Below, one piece after another: positions 56,401-64,000 of a stretch of DNA of 64,000 bases. Numbering within the stretch: the stretch's first letter is position 1; each line of letters starts with the position of its first letter. Under the pieces are notes generated by a model. The model searched no databases, had not been told where the DNA came from, and saw nothing but the letters and a program-made list of their open reading frames with translations. The stretch is from the NCBI RefSeq assembly GCF_051020975.1, contig NC_135033.1:7405501-7469500 (forward strand). Reading direction: 5' to 3'. The position numbers and the translations under genes were made by a program. The stretch is from Osmia lignaria lignaria. Lineage: Eukaryota > Arthropoda > Insecta > Hymenoptera > Megachilidae.

Positions 56401-59400
56401 GTTGATTTATACTATTTATGGTCGAATACATTTTCCATTCCGTCAAATTAGTAATTATTGCCTGAAGAGATAATTTTGATTGCAACTGTTTTTTTTTACA
56501 TTCTATAGTCATTAGTAATATTTATCTCAAGTAATAATTTTTGGAAGATTAATAAAATGTTTCTACGTCTGCATTTGTTCATTTATAAAATTAAATAGAA
56601 CTTTTACTAATTTTCCAAAATTTCAACATAAACCATATGGATAAAACTATTATATTATAAAGAAATAACATTTTCAGAAAACAAAAAACTAACAAAATTC
56701 TATTATTTAACTGTCTAGTCCTCTTAAAGACAGAACCACGATGACCCTCAAGTTCGAATCCAGCCCCAAAATAAGGTATCCGTTCTCTGTCAATTAGAAA
56801 TCCAGTTTCACGTCGGTGTACGGTATATTCCTATTTCCCATGGTAACCCATCCTTATCGGAACGCTGAAGCCAATAAAGCATCCAGCAGGCTTTACCTCA
56901 AAACTTCCCTGCCGCATCCTCATCCCCGCACGATGCACTCTTCCAGCCATCCCCATTCAAACGAGACGGCACACGTGTACCCACTTGCATGCACGAACCA
57001 ACCGATCCGACTGTTCTATACGCATCGTCATCCTTGTAAAAAAGGAAGAGAAGGGTGTAATGATTGCATCCGCGAATGCCGGGCATGCAATCTGTGTGCA
57101 AAGTGGACCGAAGTTCGAGCTATGGAAGGGTGGCGGAGACCGAAAGGAGAGAAGGTAGGTTAAGGGTGGGAGAGGAAAAAAAGAGATAGAAAGGGGGATG
57201 GATCACGGGATGGAAGGACTAGGAGGTCTCGTTGAACCCACGGAGAGGGGTTTACTGGTCGAAGTCTGAACGGTGACACGGTCTGGTCCGACTGTTTTCC
57301 AGAATCACCACGGTGGGTGGTAAAGCTACGCCATCGGGGCGTGTTCCAACGAAGCTTGCAGGCGGAGCTTTTGCCACTCACGCCTTCCGCCGAGTAGCTT
57401 TCGCATCGAACCGACGAACACACCGTCCCTCTCAACCCTCCGTGCAGGAGGGTACTTCCTCCTGGAAGCCACCCCCCTGATACGAACGGGAGCTATCCTT
57501 CTTTCCTCCTGTAGCTTTACCAAAAGCGACACGAGCTTTCTCCTTTCCTCGGCTTCTTTCTCTATATCTGTGCCCCGGTCTCGGTGTAGAAACAGGAAGA
57601 TAATGTACACGCTTGTACGCGTGTTTGGACACACGCTGTCATTGGGAAAAACCGTGGAACGATGGCTAGCGAGCTTTCAGGAGATTCGAGATTTTTGAAG
57701 TGATTGGTGGGAGAGACAGATAGTGGGAGTGGGGGAAGAAACCGAAAGGGACGAGTAAGGCGAGGGTAACGTATGCCCGGAGCTAATTTGCCGAAGCTTA
57801 CCCGGGAAATTACGAGCGCTCCACGCGATGCATCCGGAATATCCTTGCTTCTTCCTAACGACCGTCTTACGTTTCTTATTCTTGTGCAATTTTTAGGAGA
57901 TTCATGTAGCTTTTTAATATAATTTGAGGGGGGAATTGTAAAATTTTCATTTCGTAAAGATTTAAATGAAATAGGAAAGCAGAATGATATAAGGGAAGAG
58001 ATGAGGAAGGGTAATGAATGCGACTGGTAAAGAATCGGGTGTTAAAGATAGAAACTGAACTGGGTTCCTTAATGTATGCAACCAGATAAGTACTTCTGCG
58101 GAATGTTTGAAATAGATGCCATGCTAAAGGAATATAACAGAAACAGCCGGAAAATTGATAAATAATAATGTTTCTAAAATGAAGAAATAAAAGAAGCTAA
58201 AAATACCAGACGAAAATTATAAAAAATAAAAAATCTGAAGGTATAGGTTTTACTAATTTCAAATGCTACTAAAATTTAAAGTAGTAATTAAGAAATAGTA
58301 ATTATGAATAATTAAATTTAAGATAGTAATTGAGAAACAGTAACGAAATTTAAAATAATTAATTTATTCCTAATACACCATACCAAAGTTTTATCAAAAT
58401 CAATACATCCCACTTAAACAACATCCCTTATCGCTAAATATTTCCTATCGTTTTAAACAAATCAAAAGCGTACATATCTTCAATATCAAACTGATCTGTT
58501 TTCTCCCTGGTTCAATTACCAGAAGGGGCAATAAAAATGGCGGCAGCCGTCGAATTTAAATTTCGTAGACGTATCTGGAGATACGAGCAATAAAGAAAAA
58601 CTGTCTGAAATAGAATCTGAAATAAGAACATGAAATATACACTCTTTCGGCGAACTTACATACGGTACACGCCGCGAGATCCGTCGAGCATGTGGTCTGG
58701 AAGCGTTAAGATACAAATTGAAAACCATTTAGCAAATCTCTCCCGTCGTTCGAAGTGTTAATAAATTCAGGTTTACGAGGGTCGGAGGGGTTACGTTATG
58801 GATCTACGAGCGTCGTTGCGTTAACTCACATAAAAGCGGTCGCGTCTCCGAGTGTGTAAAAAGGATCTTCTCTGGGAACGGAACACCATGAAAGCTCGTG
58901 GAAAATGCTTCGTGTCATCGGTGCAAGACCTTTTTTCTCGCTCGAACGAACACAGAACTTCTCTTACATATTATACAGAAATATAAGAAGTAGAAAAATC
59001 TTAATAAAAGATTATTAATGTGCTTGAAATTTAATAATTATTAATATAAGTACAGCGTCGTCTTATTATTAATAAAGTTAAATAAAAAAAAATCCAATCT
59101 AAAAATTCTAAACATAATATTCGAGTGTGAATAGTATATTTTCAAAGAATTTTTGAAGAATTAATTAAAGCATTAGAAATGAATTGTTACGTATGAGATT
59201 CAGTCTTTCTAGATTAATAAAAAAATTGTGTAGTCTTTCGGTATTTCAAAATTCTACATTTCATATGCTAGGAAGAGTATAAGTTGATCTATCCATAACC
59301 AGCTCCTATCCTCTTTCCCCGAGTTCCTTTATCTCCTTGTCGGATGGAAATGATAGCGAATTTAATACAGCTTCATTCAATAAACTCGTCGTATACATAC

Positions 59401-62400
59401 TCATCGTCGTGTCACTAAATTCTAATTCGATGTAGAGTTGTACGTCGTAATCCTCTGACTACGTCGTACGGTTGGGTCCTTTGAGGGTGAAAACGTTTCC
59501 GAGAGTACAAACGATGAGAGGAGGCGAGGAGCGGAGCGGTGACGGATAGGTATATTTCGTAGTTTGCCGAAAATCTGTAGTTATAATACACCGTAATAGG
59601 GGAAACAGGGGATTCGTGTAGGAGTATCGAGGAAATATGATCTGTAAAATATCGCCAGGAAACTGTCCAACGACGAAAGTCGACAGGACGCGCATGCCAC
59701 TGACAATCGACTCAAAGGTTAATGCGAGGTTTTGAAATTTGGACAGAGGGAGAACTTACCAACGCAGGACATCGACGATGTCCCTTTGCGTTATTGAAGT
59801 GCGTCTGGCAGAGATTTAATGGTGTAAATTATATGAATGGAGTTTGCTCGTGCGGTACTCCACATCAAGCTGCTTAAACGATAATCGTAAACTATTCAAA
59901 GCTGACGGAGTTAAAAATTTTGGGAAAGAAAAACACTTATTCATAATTTCAAACATTTAATAGGAATATTTCTAATTAAGCGAATACAACATAGTACGTT
60001 TAAGTACAGACAGTAAATGCATAAGATAAGAAAGTAAGACTACACTTTAATTACTCTTTTTTGCCTCATAAATAAAACTCATACATAAATTTCTCATAAA
60101 AGGCAGCTTTAAGGCAAAAGGAAGGAGGCACGTTGCTGGTAATTCTAATTCGAAAAGATAACGTCCCGTTGGCACAGCGTATATTCCACTCTATTTGCGC
60201 CTAGTTAGGCAAGTTCGCTTTTCCAGGACCTTGCCTTTAACCCCCTCAACGACGTGGACGTAAGGCGATGCAGACGCGGCTTCTCTCCCCGGTTACTCCG
60301 CCATGGATGCGTTATATATCACGAAGAAAACTTTCAGCATAGATAACCTACTTGAGGAGTTAGCCCGCGTATATGCAAATTTCTGAATTATTATGCCGCG
60401 ATGAGTATATTATGCGAGCTACCTCCACTCACCCTATCCCCCTTTCGGTCCTTCCACTTTTCGCTCAGTCTTTTTGTATCATTTCATTTCCAACATTTTC
60501 CATTTTATCCATTTTCTATTTCATGTAATAAAAATAAAAATCTGAAGAATATTAAAGGTAAAAATAAAAAAATTATTCGAATCACAATAGAATATAATAA
60601 AATAATTCAAAATTATTATTTAAAAAATTTCTGTAAAATGTTTGTCTGTCAACTAGAAAGAAATCAATTGATTCATCATTTATAATTGTTTCATTTCGAT
60701 GTAAGGGGTGTAAGTAAGACTTCGATGAATAACAAACGAGCGAAGTCGCTGATGTTCGAAAGAAAAGACGATGCGCAACACTTTCTCCGGTTAATTGCGT
60801 TAATTGTGCCGGAGCAATATCAGGCGGTAATTAAGGCTGCGACGGCTAATTAAGTTCGAAGCAGAGACATCCGTCCGAGCACTATCACCCCTCCAACCCT
60901 CGTCTCGCAACAGGACACAAAGCTGCGGACTAACTGAATTTTCTTGAGCAACCAGGCGTCCATCAAAGATCACAGTACTCGAAGACCTCGCTACGCTTCT
61001 CGAAGGGCATAACCCCTTGGAATTTGGTTTTCTTCAATTTCTCGTTTACCGAAATCGTGTCTCTACTCTATCTACGAAACTTCATCTCTCGTGACTTTTT
61101 GTGGAATTTTCAAAATTCTTTTAAGTCATCGAATCAATTTTTGTGTATCAGTAATGAAATTTTTCTGCCCAGCGTATATTCCTCCTCAAAAATCATTTTT
61201 GTTATTAACGTGCCGAAACGATGTTAACTTTTGTCAAAGAAATACTCCCGCAAAAAAAAAGTTAAAAACTTCAAAGCAACGTTTTGTAATGCAATTGGCT
61301 TTAATCGGATTAACGTTGGCCCGATAGGGCTTAAAAAGAAAACAAAGGTAAAACGAATCGGTTAGGGAAAAAATGTTACGCGTGTTTATTCTTGTCGACG
61401 AAACTCTGGCTCGTCCGTGAGTATCCGTGACCTATAGCTAAACGCATCTAGTCTGTATACAGGGTGTACGCGATAAGTAATTCACTTACAGCTCTATTGA
61501 GTTAACCCTTGCTTCTGCAGTGCCTCCATTTAGCCTCTGAAACCCCTGTTTCGATGGTACTTCTGCTCTTCTACCTTCCTACCCTGTGCCCACTCCCCTC
61601 GCGCCCCCCATCGTCGATTACCCCTATATCATTTGGTTCTCACAATATTAAAATTGTCAGATTCTATGTGTATTTCGTACACCATGTATATGGTGCATAC
61701 ACGTGGGTGAATAGCAGTCTTATGAGTACTACCATCATCTCCCATTTCCAATTTCCGATTTCTATTAAATAATATTAATTTGATGTTAAAGAGATATTTC
61801 AATTTGGAAGTAGATTTCATAACTTTGTTCTTCTTAATAGAAAAATGTAAATTGTGAAATGGAGATTTTTATTAGGATTCGTAATTTTAATTATTAGACC
61901 GCCATATTTGTTTAGAAAAATGATTTGCTTGATAAAAATAAACATCATTGGATTCTATAAATTTTTGTTAATGATTCTTCAAGTAACAAATTCTATTTTT
62001 TCTAAAATTTGAGCTTACTCTTGGGAGGATCTAGAGAATCTACCTTAACACCTTGGGAAAATCTAGGATAAACCTAACATAGAACTCTTTTGCAACTTTC
62101 AACTAAAGAAATTTGTAATTCCTCCAAGGTAGAATTAGAAAAATTTTAAAAACAAAGTATACAGGTAAAAAGGTCGCAAATTAATTTATCGGTCTAATAG
62201 TTTCTAAACCCAATGTAACTTTTTATATGTTTCGGTTGTTTTTTTGGAAGTTTATGAGACAGCGTCTGATTGAGAATTTCCGAACGTTTGAAGAGGTAGA
62301 AATTGATATTCGATCAATTAAACGTCCAGGCTAAGGGAGGGATGAGAGAGAAAATCAAAAGGGGGCAGAAGAGAAAGGTAAACTTAAGCTAGAGAAGGAT

Positions 62401-63100
62401 CGGGAAAGGGAGGAGGATAGAAGGACGAGGGCAAAAGGTTAGGTCATATTGCAGATAGGCAAAGTAAGTATCTACCTCGTCGAAACGTCGGTGTAAGACC
62501 ACTTAGAGCAAGGGTTCGTCTCTTTGGGAAAGCTTATGGCGGGCCCTCAAAGTGGCCATTACGAGCCGATGGTTGGTCCACGGTGGTCTGTAGAAATCGA
62601 CGGTCAGTATCGTCTCTTTCCTCCTCTACCCCTTACCGTACGACTTCTTCTTCCTATCCTCTCCATCTTGTTCTCTTCCGGTACCATTTACCAACCAAGT
62701 TATCCAATTAGGTGTGTCAAGAGGTATCGAATAATTATGGTGGTTTACACTGCCCGGTATTCCTACGAAACACTATCGGATCATAGAATCGGAAGTGTTT
62801 GTTGAAACACAACCATACATTAAAATTCTTTGTAATTTCTCACTGTACAAATCATCAACTCCTTTTATATAGGAATGTTAATGGCTAAATATGGTGACTT
62901 TTTTTAGGGATAGTCATCCAGCTGTTCTGTGGGATAACTACTAAATGTCCAGTTCGACAAATTGTAAAATTTGTAATAGAAAATATAATTAAAGAAGCAG
63001 TTACCACCTAAGCCTTGTTTTATGGGACTGGTTTATGTAACTTGACTGTGTAACGATTTGTCTAAGTTACTGAGTTTTCATATTTTTGTTAGTTTATATT
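53481..63100. other. 5' flank of dve, no recognisable gene
   Basis: Mixed AT-rich DNA and GC-richer patches (about 53.5-53.75, 56.8-57.85, 59.3-59.8, 60.2-60.45 and 62.3-62.8 kb). The frames in these patches, up to 125 codons, overlap on both strands and show no recognisable domains. It contains a TAATCC/GGATTA cluster at 55459-55496, a tRNA B-box-like sequence at 56752-56761, a decayed 41-bp duplication near 58273-58345 and a purine-rich tract at 62335-62440. Confidence 0.6.
55459..55496. promoter_or_regulatory. K50-type site cluster upstream of dve
   Basis: TAATCC at 55459-55464 and 55491-55496 and GGATTA at 55467-55472, three sites in 38 bp, 3.3 kb upstream of the dve start codon. Possible distal element; inference. 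Confidence 0.3.
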
Positions 63101-63149
63101 ATATTATATTAAGTGCATCTTACACCTCTTATATCCCTGCAATAATTCG

Positions 63150-63587
63150 TGCAACAATGTTGCAAAACGAGAAATCTGGTTTAAGCAAGTCAGCCCTTCC
63201 CCAGCAAGCATTTGGTGACCCCGCCAGAACGAAGAAACACAGGGCCTCCTGGAGTCGCAGGGGTCCAGAGCGGGGGCGCTGGGCGTCATTGCACGCGACT
63301 CCGAGGAGAGGCCGATACCGGGTGTGACCTCCGATATCGGCCAAGAAGATGGCAATTAAGGGGGCGGCGAACTATAGACCTCCCCCGGGAAGAAGTCCAA
63401 GCGCTCAAGACGTGGGAGGATCGGGCGTTATATTTAAGGTCCCAGAGCCTCCCTGCAACGTCGGTAAAGGTCACCGTGGTGGTTTTAGTGGGTAAAAATC
63501 CCACACTATCCATCGTCCCTCCCCCGAGGGTGCGACGGGTGTCTTTTAGAAGATTTCCACCACGTAAAAAAAAAAAAAAAAAAAAAA
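63150..63587 (+). mobile_element. 3' end of a 5'-truncated non-LTR retrotransposon (R1-clade-like) with poly(A) tail
   Basis: GC-rich DNA, quite unlike the AT-rich left flank, ends in a run of 22 A at 63566-63587. The 3' part has GTGGTGGTTTTAGTGGG followed by a complementary CCCAC (a small hairpin, about 63476-63502), and CCCCCGAGGGTGCG, and ends with AGAAGATTTCCACCACG just before the tail. This arrangement resembles the 3' untranslated ends of insect R1-clade LINEs as I remember them. No reverse transcriptase motif is visible, so the copy is strongly 5'-truncated; the left boundary is approximate. The short open frames across it are not a recognisable protein. Confidence 0.5.
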
Positions 63588-63699
63588 CCAGATGCATTCT
63601 TGCATATTCTGTGATCCTGATACCAGGAGTGTATATCTAATTTATATATAAAAACTGATTCGAGCAAAGGTAAGTAAAGGGGTAAGTAATCTCCTAAGA

Positions 63700-64000
63700 T
63701 AGCAACATTGTTGCGAGCGCGCAATCGCGGCCTCACGTTTTGCAACATTGTTGGCGCGCGGCGAGCATTTGCCTCACAGAATTTTCGCATCTTGTGATGC
63801 ACTTGATATTCCGGGCGCGACATTGCTGCAAAACGTGAGGCCGCGGTTTCGTGGTCGCGACATTGTTGCGATCTCGCCGGTGTCGTCTTAGATTTGCAAC
63901 ATTGCAGCGGACGCGCAATCGCGGCCTCACGTTTTGCAACATTGTTGGCGCGCGGCGAGCAATTGCCTCACAGAATTTTCGCATCTTGTGATGCACTTGA
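63700..64000. repeat. GC-rich tandem satellite, 194-bp period, continuing past the window
   Basis: The segment starting GCAATCGCGGCCTCACG at 63721 recurs at 63915 and runs to the window end, so the period is 194 bp; the first copy of the 3' portion ends at 63806. Within each period the 19-mer CGCGGCCTCACGTTTTGCA (63726-63744) occurs again as its exact reverse complement (63827-63845). The dyad GCAACA-T-TGTTGC and near variants recur several times. Only one full unit plus part of the next is visible. Confidence 0.8.

Noticed and set aside
57160..57634. Three overlapping minus-strand frames of 66-102 codons
   Set aside because: GC-rich patch open in several frames; no domain recognised.
63212..63640. 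Plus-strand 142-codon frame at the right edge
   Set aside because: Runs through the LINE 3' untranslated-like region and its poly(A) tail (polylysine), so it is not an intact protein.
1..64000. CRISPR arrays, bacterial promoters, ribosome binding sites, rRNA genes
   Set aside because: No regularly spaced short repeats with unique spacers, no dense same-strand genes and no rRNA-like sequence; the window is eukaryotic nuclear DNA.

Overview
The window looks like insect nuclear DNA, most likely hymenopteran (an inference from protein style and base composition, not proven). It is AT-rich, with short GC/CpG-richer islands, long introns, simple repeats and decayed transposon pieces. There is no bacterial-style gene packing and there are no operons or CRISPR arrays.

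One protein-coding gene can be fully supported. It is a minus-strand orthologue of defective proventriculus (dve, also called compass), the invertebrate relative of vertebrate SATB1/2. I assembled seven coding exons by matching splice sites and reading phases: 52160-52086, 44767-44497, 19124-18982, 18521-18219, 15231-14683, 14016-13633 and 13342-13166. They join to 1902 nt, a 633-residue protein. In order it has a short N-terminal peptide, an S/P/Q-rich linker, a SATB-type ULD/CMP domain, a short CUT-like segment, and two atypical homeodomains that both carry lysine at homeodomain position 50. The introns are 7.3 kb, 25.4 kb, 460 bp, 3.0 kb, 666 bp and 290 bp.

Layout: 1-12900 is the 3' flank, without a recognisable gene but with a foldback MITE-like element at 9411-9613. 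The last five exons sit at 13.2-19.1 kb. A 25-kb intron (19.1-44.5 kb) follows; it holds a degenerate tRNA-like sequence, a dispersed 39-bp repeat pair, a 34-bp minisatellite, tight clusters of TAATCC/GGATTA sites, and an unexplained plus-strand open frame of about 190 codons. Exon 2 is at 44.5 kb, with a CpG-rich stretch behind it. Exon 1, a candidate core promoter and a CpG-rich upstream block lie at 52.1-53.3 kb. The 5' flank runs to about 63.1 kb. The right edge carries the 3' end of a non-LTR retrotransposon with a poly(A) tail and the start of a GC-rich tandem satellite (194-bp period) containing a 19-bp inverted repeat.

The large introns and the flank probably hold the regulatory DNA of this developmental regulator. 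The most suggestive pattern is local clustering and palindromic pairing of TAATCC, the site preferred by K50 homeodomains, the class to which both Dve homeodomains (and Otd/Bicoid) belong. That fits auto- or cross-regulation but is not shown by the sequence alone.
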